Assembly: GCA_017935645.1 (NCBI GenBank)
Contig: JAGBHF010000002.1
Location: forward strand, 1 to 39,020
From: Bacteroidaceae bacterium
GTDB lineage: Bacteria > Bacteroidota > Bacteroidia > Bacteroidales > Barnesiellaceae_A
Direction: 5' to 3'
DNA: 39,020 bases
How positions within the stretch are numbered: position 1 is the stretch's first letter; each line of letters starts with the position of its first letter. The notes below the pieces were generated by a model, which saw only the letters and a list, made by a program, of their open reading frames with translations, did no database searches and was not told the origin of the DNA. A program made the position numbers and the translations under genes. Below are positions 24,569-32,012 of the stretch, in pieces.

Positions 24569-27052
24569 ATGCGCAAACTTACTCTTATAGCTCTACTTTT
24601 ATCGGTCTGTGCAACACTTTCGGCGCAAGACCTATCGTTACAGCGTGGCGAAAGCCAAGACTTGGGTGTGTTATTGGGCGAAAAGCTCAATCACAACGGT
24701 TTGGTTATCAATCCTACCCCGCAGGAATTACAACTGCATAATGCTACCCTTGATATTAACAAGGGTGTAGTATTAAAAGGCTCTTCACTGGAGTATGCAC
24801 AAGAATTGGAGTTTCTCAAACCTACACGCAAGGGTGTTGCTCTGCGAATTGATAAAGATGTGAACTTGCCTTCGCACTATGGTGTGAGATTGATCCCCGG
24901 TGCTTATCGTCTCGACATTACTCGCAAGGGGATAGATATACGTGCGCATGACGATATGGGGGTATTCTATGCCATACAAACATTGCGACAGATTGCCGAG
25001 AGTGAAATTGCCAAAGGTGGAAAATTGCCTTCTCTTACCATCAACGACTGGCCATCATTGCCATGTCGCGGTGTGGTAGAAGGCTTTTATGGAACACCTT
25101 GGTCGCATCAAACACGCATGTCGCTCATCGACTTCTATGGTCGATACAAGATGAACTACTACATCTATGGCCCCAAAGACGACCCTTATCACAGTTCGCC
25201 CAATTGGCGCGAGCCTTATCCTGCCGATGAGGCTGAGAATATACGCCACTTGGTTGACGCATGCCGTCGCAATCGTGTCAATTTTGTGTGGGCTATTCAT
25301 CCCGGACAGGACATCCGCTGGGATGAGGAGGATTATGGCAATCTGTTGCGTAAGTTTCAGTATATGTATGAGTTGGGAGTACGCGCCTTTGCAATTCACT
25401 TCGATGATATTTCGGGCGAGGGTGCTAAACCCACCTATCAGATAGCATTGCTCAATCGTCTCAATGAGGAGTTTGTCGTTCCGCGTGGCGATATAGCACC
25501 GCTGATAGTATGTCCCACCGACTATACCCGTCTGTGGGCCAATCCTACTCCGCGAGGCAGCTTGGTGCAATATGGCAACACGTTGCACCCCTCGGTCGAC
25601 ATATTTTGGACCGGTGATGCTGTATGTAGCGACCTTACCGAAGAGACCGTTGCATGGGTAGGCGAGCGTGTGCAACGTCCCATTCTCTTTTGGTGGAACT
25701 ATCCTGTTACCGACTATGTTCGTCACATATTGCTGCAAGCTCCCGTGTATGGACTCTCCTCTACAATGAATGCCGACAAGGTACGAGGCATTGTCAGTAA
25801 CCCTATGGAGCATGGCGAAGCCTCTAAATTGGCACTTTATAGTGTGGCCGATTATGCTTGGAATACCCATGCCTACAATCCTATTGATAGTTGGGAGCGT
25901 GCATTGGAAGTCATGGCTCCCGATGTGAGCGGTGCATATCGTACATTTGCCATTCACTCTTGCGATACCGAAACAGGCTATCGTCGCATAGAGTCGTGGG
26001 AAACCGAGACCTTTACCATCGATACATACACACCGCAATTGGCTGATAAGCTCATGGCTGAGTGTGTGGCAATAGAGGCTGTACCTACTCAAATGGAAGA
26101 GTGTAACAACAAAGCCCTGCTTGCCGAGTTGCGCCCTTGGCTGATTGAGTTTGCCAAGCTGGGTACTCGCTGTCGCCAAGCCATAGAGGCTCTTGAGTTG
26201 TACCGAGAAGAGCGTTATCAAGACTTTTGGAATGCCTATGTCGACAATCTCATGACTCGTGACGAAGTAGAGGCCTACAATGCCCACAGCAGTGGTACAA
26301 TGAAGTTACAACCTTTCTACAAGAACCTGATGGACGATATGGCGGCATCTTTCTATGAGTTGTTGTCGGGAAATAAAGCCTCGGTGTTTAAGCCTATCGG
26401 TACATACCCATCGTTACAAGCCCCGCAAGCCAAGTATATGTTCGACGACGATACCGCTACCTATTACCATTCGGGAGCCGGACAACGCACCGACCATTAT
26501 GTCGCTATCGATATGGGTTTTGTGCAGAATGTCAATCATGTGCACATTCTGCAAGGTCGCAATTCGGTCGATGATGTCGATTATTTTGACCATGCCATTC
26601 TCGAATATTCGGCCGATGGCGATGTATGGATGGCTCTATCCGACACGCTCGTCGGTGTATATGATATTACGTGGAAGGGTGAGCCTGTTGAGGCGCGTTA
26701 TGTGCGCATGCGCAAATTGCCGTCAAGCAAAACCAATTGGTTGGCTGTTCGTTCATTTGAGATAAATCCTGTCGAAAAGTCACGCTATCACATCGACTGC
26801 AATCCTTACACAGCCCTTGAGGCAACCTCAACGGTAGGTGTCGAACTGCCTCAAAGTGCAGCCCGCTGTGTCATCTTGCTGGGAGTTGTTGACTTGGCAA
26901 CTAATCCTACTTGTAGCCTCTTTGCCTCAGACGGCACGCTGTTGCGCAAGGTCGATATTCACTCATCACTGTTGGAGGTAGATGTTACCGACGCCGCAAC
27001 CTTGCAATTAGATGGGGTAGATACAATTTTTGAGATTATCCCCACTCGATAA
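24569..27052 (+). CDS. GH84 beta-N-acetylhexosaminidase (O-GlcNAcase/hyaluronidase type) with C-terminal CBM-like domain
   Basis: Exported glycosidase expected to release terminal N-acetylglucosamine through a substrate-assisted mechanism. 827 residues from ATG 24569, chosen because MRKLTLIALLLSVCATLSAQ is a signal peptide; upstream ATGs (24503, 24563) add a non-matching hydrophobic extension within the promoter region. An N-terminal alpha/beta domain (about 45-145) precedes the catalytic barrel, which has VEGFYGTPW, YIYGPKDDPYH and HFDDISGEG with the catalytic pair Asp279/Asp280. Residues about 607-737 resemble an F5/8-type C (CBM32-like) domain, and a short beta domain follows. The architecture fits BtGH84 of Bacteroides, which acts on host glycans such as mucin. 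It is probably a one-gene unit, convergent with the CpsB-like phosphatase. Confidence 0.93.
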   Translation: MRKLTLIALLLSVCATLSAQDLSLQRGESQDLGVLLGEKLNHNGLVINPTPQELQLHNATLDINKGVVLKGSSLEYAQELEFLKPTRKGVALRIDKDVNLPSHYGVRLIPGAYRLDITRKGIDIRAHDDMGVFYAIQTLRQIAESEIAKGGKLPSLTINDWPSLPCRGVVEGFYGTPWSHQTRMSLIDFYGRYKMNYYIYGPKDDPYHSSPNWREPYPADEAENIRHLVDACRRNRVNFVWAIHPGQDIRWDEEDYGNLLRKFQYMYELGVRAFAIHFDDISGEGAKPTYQIALLNRLNEEFVVPRGDIAPLIVCPTDYTRLWANPTPRGSLVQYGNTLHPSVDIFWTGDAVCSDLTEETVAWVGERVQRPILFWWNYPVTDYVRHILLQAPVYGLSSTMNADKVRGIVSNPMEHGEASKLALYSVADYAWNTHAYNPIDSWERALEVMAPDVSGAYRTFAIHSCDTETGYRRIESWETETFTIDTYTPQLADKLMAECVAIEAVPTQMEECNNKALLAELRPWLIEFAKLGTRCRQAIEALELYREERYQDFWNAYVDNLMTRDEVEAYNAHSSGTMKLQPFYKNLMDDMAASFYELLSGNKASVFKPIGTYPSLQAPQAKYMFDDDTATYYHSGAGQRTDHYVAIDMGFVQNVNHVHILQGRNSVDDVDYFDHAILEYSADGDVWMALSDTLVGVYDITWKGEPVEARYVRMRKLPSSKTNWLAVRSFEINPVEKSRYHIDCNPYTALEATSTVGVELPQSAARCVILLGVVDLATNPTCSLFASDGTLLRKVDIHSSLLEVDVTDAATLQLDGVDTIFEIIPTR

Positions 27053-27072
27053 TGGTGGCATTACCCTATAAA

Positions 27073-27106
27073 AATAGCCCGTCATCACATTGCGATGCGG
27101 GCTATT
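27073..27106. terminator. Bidirectional terminator between GH84 and PHP phosphatase
   Basis: A perfect 9-bp stem aatagcccg/cgggctatt with an inner catc/gatg pairing. On the minus strand it is followed by a five-T run, so it ends the phosphatase transcript well; the + strand tail is less T-rich. Confidence 0.8.
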
Positions 27107-27143
27107 GTATTGTTGTGCAGTCTTTTCACTGCTTTCCTACGCC

Positions 27144-27887
27144 TTAAAACTGTATCTTGTTGTTGAGGATATTGGCGGCTTTCTCTTCCAACTTGCGGTA
27201 TTCGCGAGTCCTCATATACTCCTTAATGTGTCGTGCATGACCTACATTGTGCATGTCGCTACCGATAAATGCCACCATGCCTTCGTTGAGCATCTTCCAT
27301 GCCATCTCCTTCACTTGCGGATAGTAATAGCCACTGAGCGAAAGGAAGTTTACTTGGAATAGGCATCCATAGTCGTACAACTCCTTGTATATCTTGGGAG
27401 TCTTGTGGTAGTAGACATATCGCTCGGGGTGAGCCAATACGGGGGTATAGCCCTTCATCTTCAAGTCGAATATCAACTCTTTAATCTCCCAATAAGGTTG
27501 GAAGAATGAATTCTCTATCAAGATATAGTCCTCGGGGAAGGGGAGGAGTCGATTTTCCTTCACTTGACTGAGGAAATATTCGTCCATGCGATACTCGGCC
27601 GAGGTGCGTATCTCCATCTCTATACCTTCGGCATCAAGCGCTGTTCGCAATTTGTTGTAAGCCTCTTGGATTGTCTCGGGGGTATTTTCAAAGGTGCTTT
27701 CGGTAACGTGCGATGTGGTAATGATGCGACGAATACCCAGTTCCTTCATCTGTTTAACCAACTCTACCGATGTAGCCACATCGGGCGAACCATCGTCAAT
27801 ACCCGGTAGGATATGACAGTGCACCTCGGTGTCGTAAAACAATGTGGTGTTATTATCTTTTTTCTTGAATATATCAAATATTCCCAT
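27144..27887 (-). CDS. CpsB/YwqE-type PHP tyrosine-protein phosphatase
   Basis: Metal-dependent phosphatase of the PHP superfamily; in the family it dephosphorylates BY-kinase tyrosine tails and thereby tunes capsule or exopolysaccharide export. 247 residues, cytoplasmic. The N-terminal metal motif EVHCHILPGIDDG is at about residues 21-33, with TSHV, the glutamate in SAEYRMDEYF, HPERY and GSDMHN providing further ligands. No capsule gene, BY-kinase or Wza homologue is present nearby, so this is an orphan copy here. It has its own consensus promoter and is divergent from rpmE. Confidence 0.9.
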   Translation of the reverse strand: MGIFDIFKKKDNNTTLFYDTEVHCHILPGIDDGSPDVATSVELVKQMKELGIRRIITTSHVTESTFENTPETIQEAYNKLRTALDAEGIEMEIRTSAEYRMDEYFLSQVKENRLLPFPEDYILIENSFFQPYWEIKELIFDLKMKGYTPVLAHPERYVYYHKTPKIYKELYDYGCLFQVNFLSLSGYYYPQVKEMAWKMLNEGMVAFIGSDMHNVGHARHIKEYMRTREYRKLEEKAANILNNKIQF

Positions 27888-27913
27888 AGTATACTACATA
27901 TTATATTTCACCT

Positions 27914-27946
27914 TACAAAGGTAGCGATAATCGCATAGAGAACAAA
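27914..27946 (-). promoter_or_regulatory. Promoter of the PHP phosphatase gene
   Basis: On the minus strand, -7 box tacctttgta (27914-27923) fits TAnnTTTGnA exactly and the -33 box TTTG (27943-27946) is 19 bases upstream. A near-perfect Bacteroidota promoter 26 bases before the start codon. Confidence 0.8.
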
Positions 27947-28047
27947 ATAACTTGATTGTTTTTTCAGAATTTATCTGTAGCGAAGAGTGACGAAGAGTGC
28001 TTGTGACAAAAAAATAACAATATACACTGATTTTTTTGCTTAGAATA

Positions 28048-28081
28048 TTTGTCCGATTTCTCGAAAGTTCGTACATTTGCA
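28048..28081 (+). promoter_or_regulatory. Promoter of rpmE (L31)
   Basis: A -33 box TTTG (28048-28051), 20-base spacer and perfect -7 box tacatttgca (28072-28081). A leader of about 58 bases precedes the start codon. Confidence 0.85.
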
Positions 28082-28095
28082 AGCCATTACAAAGT

Positions 28096-28116
28096 ATCAC
28101 GCTTTACCAACGTGGT
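28096..28116 (+). promoter_or_regulatory. Leader hairpin upstream of L31
   Basis: A six-pair stem atcacg/cgtggt (one G-T) with a nine-base loop in the L31 mRNA leader. It could be a binding site for autoregulation by L31, as happens with other ribosomal protein leaders; not proven. Confidence 0.3.
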
Positions 28117-28146
28117 TAAATGTATAACTATTAAGAACTTAGAACA

Positions 28147-28395
28147 ATGAAAAAAGGAATACATCCCGAGAATTATCGTCCCGTAGTCTTCAAAGACATG
28201 TCGAACGAGGAAATTTTCATCAGCCGTAGCACTATCGCTACTAAAGAGACCATTGAGGTAAACGGTGAAACTTACCCCTTAGTAAAACTTGAAATCACCA
28301 GCGCATCGCACCCCTTCTACACAGGTAAACAAAAACTTGTGGATACTGCCGGTCGCGTTGATAAGTTCATGAGCCGTTACGGTCGTAAGAAATAA
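28147..28395 (+). CDS. rpmE2: 50S ribosomal protein L31, type B
   Basis: An 82-residue component of the large ribosomal subunit. It begins [19 protein letters not shown] and ends HPFYTGKQ...RYGRKK, both typical of type B L31. There are no cysteines, so it is the zinc-independent form that replaces the zinc-ribbon type when zinc is scarce; in Bacteroidota the type B form is often the only one. Preceded by a consensus promoter and followed by a strong terminator, so monocistronic. Confidence 0.97.
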   Translation: MKKGIHPENYRPVVFKDMSNEEIFISRSTIATKETIEVNGETYPLVKLEITSASHPFYTGKQKLVDTAGRVDKFMSRYGRKK

Positions 28396-28419
28396 TAAGT
28401 ACACATCGTATTTATATAG

Positions 28420-28453
28420 CAGCCCGAAGCTTTGCTTCGGGCTGTTGTTTTTT
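28420..28453 (+). terminator. Terminator after L31
   Basis: A perfect 11-bp stem cagcccgaagc/gcttcgggctg with a three-T loop, followed by ttgtttttt. Confidence 0.9.
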
Positions 28454-28511
28454 CGGGTGCTTTTACACTCTTTTATCGACTTGGTGTGTTACATCCGATT
28501 GGTTATTTAGT

Positions 28512-28521
28512 TACCTTTGTG
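28512..28521 (+). promoter_or_regulatory. Possible -7 box of the permease gene
   Basis: tacctttgtg fits TAnnTTTGn with G instead of the final A, 26 bases before ATG 28547. No clear -33 box. It overlaps the alternative TTG start at 28517. Confidence 0.45.
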
Positions 28522-28546
28522 CTTTGGAATTTTATCAATACTCGAT

Positions 28547-29443
28547 ATGATACAAAAGTTGCGCACTTATGCTCTGCCCATTGCGATGATAGCCGGTTTT
28601 TTGGCGCATGACTTTGCTGCAGATATAGCCTTTCTTACGCCATATTTGCTCTTTGCCATGTTGTTGGTGTCATATTGCAAGCTCGACATCCGTTCGTTGA
28701 GCATTACACCCATGTATGCCCTGATGCTTGCTGTACAATTCGTCGGTGCTTGGGGTCTCTATTTCTTGGTAAGTCTTTACGACCCTGTTGTTGCTCAGGG
28801 AGCTTTTATATGCCTTTTCTGTCCTACTGCTACGTCAGCTCCCGTTGTTGCGGCTATGTTGGGCGGAAACCTCTCCTTGTTGGTGGGGTATAGCTTGTTG
28901 TGTAACTTGGCTGTTGCAGTTACTGCACCACTCTTTTTCTCCTTTATTGGTGTACACACCGAGTTGGCTTTTCTCGATTCGGTCCTGATAATTTGTAAGC
29001 AAGTCTTGCCACTGTTGCTATTACCCTTACTCTTGGCTGTGCTTATGCAACGCTATTTGCCTCGCATTCATGGTGCTGTGCGTTCTCGTCCTGCTATATC
29101 ATTCTATCTATGGGTAGTAGCGCTTTTTATTGTTGTGGGCAAGTCTGTTAGTTTTGTAATGCGACAACCGCTCTCCTCGCTTCCGCAAGAGATAGCCTTG
29201 GCTCTGTTGGCCCTGTTGTGCTGTGTGGCGCAATTTGTGTTAGGTCGTCGAATAGGAGCCCATTATGGCGATAAGGTATCTGGCGCACAAGGACTTGGGC
29301 AGAAGAATACTGTCCTTGCCATTTGGATGGCTTTGACCTATCTGCATCCTATAGCTTCCATTGCTCCTGCATCGTATGTAATTTGGCAAAATATTATCAA
29401 TTCTTGGCAGATAATGCGTAATGAAAAGAATTTGAAACATTAG
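28547..29443 (+). CDS. BASS-like (bile acid:sodium symporter fold) membrane transporter
   Basis: A 298-residue integral membrane protein with about ten hydrophobic spans and almost no loops. The span pattern and the motif CPTATSAPVVAAMLGGNLSL (residues about 92-111) resemble the helix-crossover region of the bile acid:sodium symporter/BASS superfamily. The substrate cannot be told; organic anions, amino or keto acids, or pantoate are family possibilities. ATG 28547 is used because the upstream alternative start lies inside the promoter. The gene stands between two terminator-bounded units. Confidence 0.7.
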   Translation: MIQKLRTYALPIAMIAGFLAHDFAADIAFLTPYLLFAMLLVSYCKLDIRSLSITPMYALMLAVQFVGAWGLYFLVSLYDPVVAQGAFICLFCPTATSAPVVAAMLGGNLSLLVGYSLLCNLAVAVTAPLFFSFIGVHTELAFLDSVLIICKQVLPLLLLPLLLAVLMQRYLPRIHGAVRSRPAISFYLWVVALFIVVGKSVSFVMRQPLSSLPQEIALALLALLCCVAQFVLGRRIGAHYGDKVSGAQGLGQKNTVLAIWMALTYLHPIASIAPASYVIWQNIINSWQIMRNEKNLKH

Positions 29444-29581
29444 TTACAGAAAAGCAGAAATTTTTAAATGTTTTTGCGAAATTGGCGCATATTTATAACA
29501 ATATTAACATTATTTAACTTATAATTCCTCTTTTCTTGTAGAAAATCTATCAAATCTGCTATTGTTTTCAGTATTTTATCT

Positions 29582-29591
29582 TAAATTTGCA
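29582..29591 (+). promoter_or_regulatory. -7 box of the Hc1-like gene
   Basis: taaatttgca is an exact TAnnTTTGnA match, leaving a leader of about 65 bases. A TTG lies 17 bases upstream as a possible -33 element. Confidence 0.65.
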
Positions 29592-29662
29592 CCATATTTC
29601 CATTATAAAACAACGGAATAAAGTTAAAATCAATAATACTAACAATTTTAATAGAGCTAATT

Positions 29663-29839
29663 ATGGTAACATTAGTTGAGAAAATCAAAGAAGAGTGGGC
29701 AGCATTTGAAACTAACGCAAATGCAGTAGTAGAAAAAGGTAACAAAGCTGCAGGTGTACGCGCCCGCAAGAGTTCTTTGGAGTTGGAAAAACTTTTCAAA
29801 GAGTTCCGTAAAGCTTCTGTTGAGGCTGCAAAGAAATAA
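29663..29839 (+). CDS. Histone H1-like (Hc1 family) nucleoid protein
   Basis: A small protein of 58 residues, easily missed by length filters, starting MVTLVEKIKEEW and ending SVEAAKK. The segment GNKAAGVRARKSSLELEKL followed by FKEFRKASVEA matches the N-terminal helical part of Chlamydia Hc1-type histone-like proteins (GNKAA-x-RxR-xxS-xxLEK). It probably binds DNA as a coiled helical dimer and helps compact the nucleoid; related small proteins are common in Bacteroidota. The long lysine/alanine-rich tail of chlamydial Hc1 is absent. It has a consensus promoter and a strong terminator, so it is an independent unit likely made at high level. Confidence 0.88.
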   Translation: MVTLVEKIKEEWAAFETNANAVVEKGNKAAGVRARKSSLELEKLFKEFRKASVEAAKK

Positions 29840-29863
29840 TCTTCTTTATTTGACAGTTTAAAG

Positions 29864-29902
29864 GCCTTCTAACCCCCTTAGTGGCGTGTGAAGGCTTTTT
29901 TT
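29864..29902 (+). terminator. Terminator after the Hc1-like gene
   Basis: Stem gccttc/gaaggc with a 20-base loop and seven Ts. Confidence 0.8.
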
Positions 29903-29916
29903 ATATACAATTGATT

Positions 29917-30378
29917 ATGAAACTTACTGACGAATGGTTTACGGCAATTGCCGAGAGTGAAGTGGGTAATGACACCATCTTTGTATCGGGGCGTTGCGAT
30001 ATTGATGAGTTTATACAGTCGGGCAAATTTCGCGAGCGTGCCGAGGTTACTTGGCGCTACCAACCCGATGCTAAAGGCATGCCCGCCGAGGATGTGGCTC
30101 AGCTCATGGAGGAGGTCATGGCGGTGCTCAAGCGCGCTATGGAGAAGAACAAGTTGGCTATCCTTACAGGTGTATATACCGGAGCCGGCGAGCGCAATAT
30201 GATATTCTATACACGCAATATTCCGGCTTTTGGCAATACGCTCAACGAGGCTTTGGCTTCGTTCGAGTTGTTGCCCCTCTTAATCTACTCCGAGAAAGAC
30301 CCCGAATGGAGCGAGTATGCCGAGATGTGCCAATTGCGTAGCGACGATGTCGACGACATGCTTGATGACGAGGAGTAA
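29917..30378 (+). CDS. DUF695 family protein
   Basis: A 153-residue soluble protein with the start segment DEWFTAIAESE and later FVSGRCDIDEF, FRERAEVTWRY, typical of DUF695. The C-terminus is acidic (DDVDDMLDDEE). ATG 29917 is chosen; the frame's earlier start overlaps the preceding terminator. DUF695 has no established function. It is followed after 37 bases by the MalY-like gene and may be co-transcribed with it. Confidence 0.75.
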   Translation: MKLTDEWFTAIAESEVGNDTIFVSGRCDIDEFIQSGKFRERAEVTWRYQPDAKGMPAEDVAQLMEEVMAVLKRAMEKNKLAILTGVYTGAGERNMIFYTRNIPAFGNTLNEALASFELLPLLIYSEKDPEWSEYAEMCQLRSDDVDDMLDDEE

Positions 30379-30415
30379 CGCTTTTATTCAATACACACGA
30401 CTATAATACACATCT

Positions 30416-31588
30416 ATGAAGTATAATTTTGACGAGGAGATAATTCGCAATAATACTGATTGTATCAAGTACGATGCCTTGCAAGAGTTCTATGGTACCG
30501 AGAATTTGTCGCCGATGTGGATTGCCGATATGGACTTTAAGGCTCCGCCTTGTGTGACGGAAGTTTTGCGTCGCAGGGTCGAGCATGGAGTCTTTGGCTA
30601 TTCGGTGCCCAATGCACAATGGAAACCCGCGATAATCAATTGGCTCTCTCGACGTCACGGCTGGCATGTCGAGGAGGCTGAGATAGGATTTGTTGGCGGT
30701 ATCGTACCGGCTTTGGCTTTCGTATTGGAGGCCTTTACCGAAGTAGGCGATAAGGTACTTATGCAACCTCCCGTATATCATCCATACAACTTTGTTACTT
30801 GCGACCTGAAGCGTGTGCCCGTAACCAATCCTTTGCAACTCGTTGACGGGCAGTATCGAATTGACTTTGAAGACTTTGAGCGCAAGGTGTCGCAGTGCAA
30901 GATCTTTTTCTTGTGCAACCCTCACAATCCCGGTGGCAGGGTATGGAGTGTCGATGAGCTGTTGAAAATGGCGCAAATATGTGCCCGTCACAATGTATTG
31001 GTTATATCCGACGAAATTCACGGCGATATGCCCTTGCGTGGCTACAAGCACACGCCATTTGCATCGGTTGGCGATGTAGCGGCTCACAACTGCATAACCT
31101 TTATGGCTGCCAGCAAGACATTCAATATAGCCGGACTCAAGAGCTCGTTCCACATCATTCATAATCCCGAGATACGTGACCGGTATGCTCGTTTCCTGCG
31201 ACATCGTGAGCTCGACACGCCACATCTTTTTGCTACCGAGGTTGTCGCTGCAGCCTACAATCATGGCGAGGAGTGGCTGACCGAGATGTTGCAGTACGTC
31301 GAGGATAATATCGATTTTATGCAGCAATATATCCGTGAGAATATGCCTCGACTCGATATGATACGTCCGCAAGCATCATATTTGGTATTCTTGGATGCAC
31401 GTGGCTTGCAACTTACCGATGAGGAACTGGCACATTTCTTTACGCATCAGGCGCGTGTGGCAGTCAACCCCGGTGCTATCTTCGGCGAGGGTGGCAGTGG
31501 CTTTGCTCGTGTTAATCTGGGCTGTCCTCGTTCTACTCTTCAACGTGCGCTTGAACGTATCAAGGCGGCCTACGACAATCTTGCCTAA
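30416..31588 (+). CDS. MalY/PatB-type pyridoxal phosphate C-S lyase (cystathionine beta-lyase-like)
   Basis: Fold-type I PLP enzyme of 390 residues. It begins YNFDEEIIRNNTDCIKYD, with PMWIADMDF typical of MalY/PatB; substrate and PLP contacts include NPHNPGG, SDEIHGD and the Schiff-base lysine, Lys234, in ASKTFNIAG. The family cleaves cystathionine or other cysteine conjugates to give pyruvate, ammonia and a thiol, and can serve methionine synthesis or sulfur catabolism. The exact substrate is not deducible. It lies after DUF695. Confidence 0.92.
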   Translation: MKYNFDEEIIRNNTDCIKYDALQEFYGTENLSPMWIADMDFKAPPCVTEVLRRRVEHGVFGYSVPNAQWKPAIINWLSRRHGWHVEEAEIGFVGGIVPALAFVLEAFTEVGDKVLMQPPVYHPYNFVTCDLKRVPVTNPLQLVDGQYRIDFEDFERKVSQCKIFFLCNPHNPGGRVWSVDELLKMAQICARHNVLVISDEIHGDMPLRGYKHTPFASVGDVAAHNCITFMAASKTFNIAGLKSSFHIIHNPEIRDRYARFLRHRELDTPHLFATEVVAAAYNHGEEWLTEMLQYVEDNIDFMQQYIRENMPRLDMIRPQASYLVFLDARGLQLTDEELAHFFTHQARVAVNPGAIFGEGGSGFARVNLGCPRSTLQRALERIKAAYDNLA

Positions 31589-31613
31589 ACGCATATCCTA
31601 TTTTATCCATAAT

Positions 31614-31649
31614 AAAGCAGTTGTGTCATAGATATGATGCAACTGCTTT
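31614..31649 (+). terminator. Hairpin after the C-S lyase gene
   Basis: A perfect 10-bp stem aaagcagttg/caactgcttt with a 16-base loop. The tail (gctattattc) is only moderately T-rich, so termination may be partial. Confidence 0.6.
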
Positions 31650-31693
31650 GCTATTATTCTGTCGTTATTATGTGCCATTTCATCGAAAAAATG

Positions 31694-31703
31694 TATCTTT
31701 GTG
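31694..31703 (+). promoter_or_regulatory. -7 box of the HU gene pair
   Basis: tatctttgtg fits TAnnTTTGn with G at the last position. It overlaps the alternative start at 31701, supporting the later GTG at 31725. Confidence 0.5.
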
Positions 31704-31724
31704 CTAATAATCAATCGCTATAGA

Positions 31725-32012
31725 GTGGAACACAAAGAATTGGTAAAAAAGTTGCAACAACGACTCGATAAAAGTCGTGAAGAGGTCGAGGCTATGCTTG
31801 ACATTTTTTGCGACACGGTTGTTGAGCGTTGCTCGCAAATGGATAGTATCATGATACAAGGGCTGGGTACGTTCGAGGCTCGCAAGAAGATGGAACGTAT
31901 ATCGGTCAACCCCGTTACGGGCAAGCGCATGCTTGTGCCGCCCAAGGTTGTGTTGGTATTCAAGCCCAATACGGCTATTAAAAATCAACTCAAAACACGC
32001 AAGGAACTATGA
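31725..32012 (+). CDS. HU/IHF family DNA-binding protein
   Basis: A 95-residue nucleoid-associated protein of the bacterial HU/IHF family. The N-terminal helical body (LVKKLQQRLDKSREEVEAML) leads to the beta-arm with GLGTFEARKKMERISVNPVTGKRM, including the proline that intercalates DNA. The start is GTG 31725; an upstream GTG (31701) lies in the promoter. It overlaps the next gene by 4 bases (ATGA), so the two HU-domain proteins are translationally coupled and may form heterodimers. Confidence 0.85.
   Translation: MEHKELVKKLQQRLDKSREEVEAMLDIFCDTVVERCSQMDSIMIQGLGTFEARKKMERISVNPVTGKRMLVPPKVVLVFKPNTAIKNQLKTRKEL

Noticed and set aside
25055..26287. 410-codon minus-strand open frame
   Set aside because: Antisense to the GH84 catalytic region; the sense strand carries the conserved catalytic motifs.
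27894..28100. 68-codon minus-strand frame
   Set aside because: It covers both divergent promoters between the phosphatase and L31 genes, so it is regulatory DNA rather than coding.
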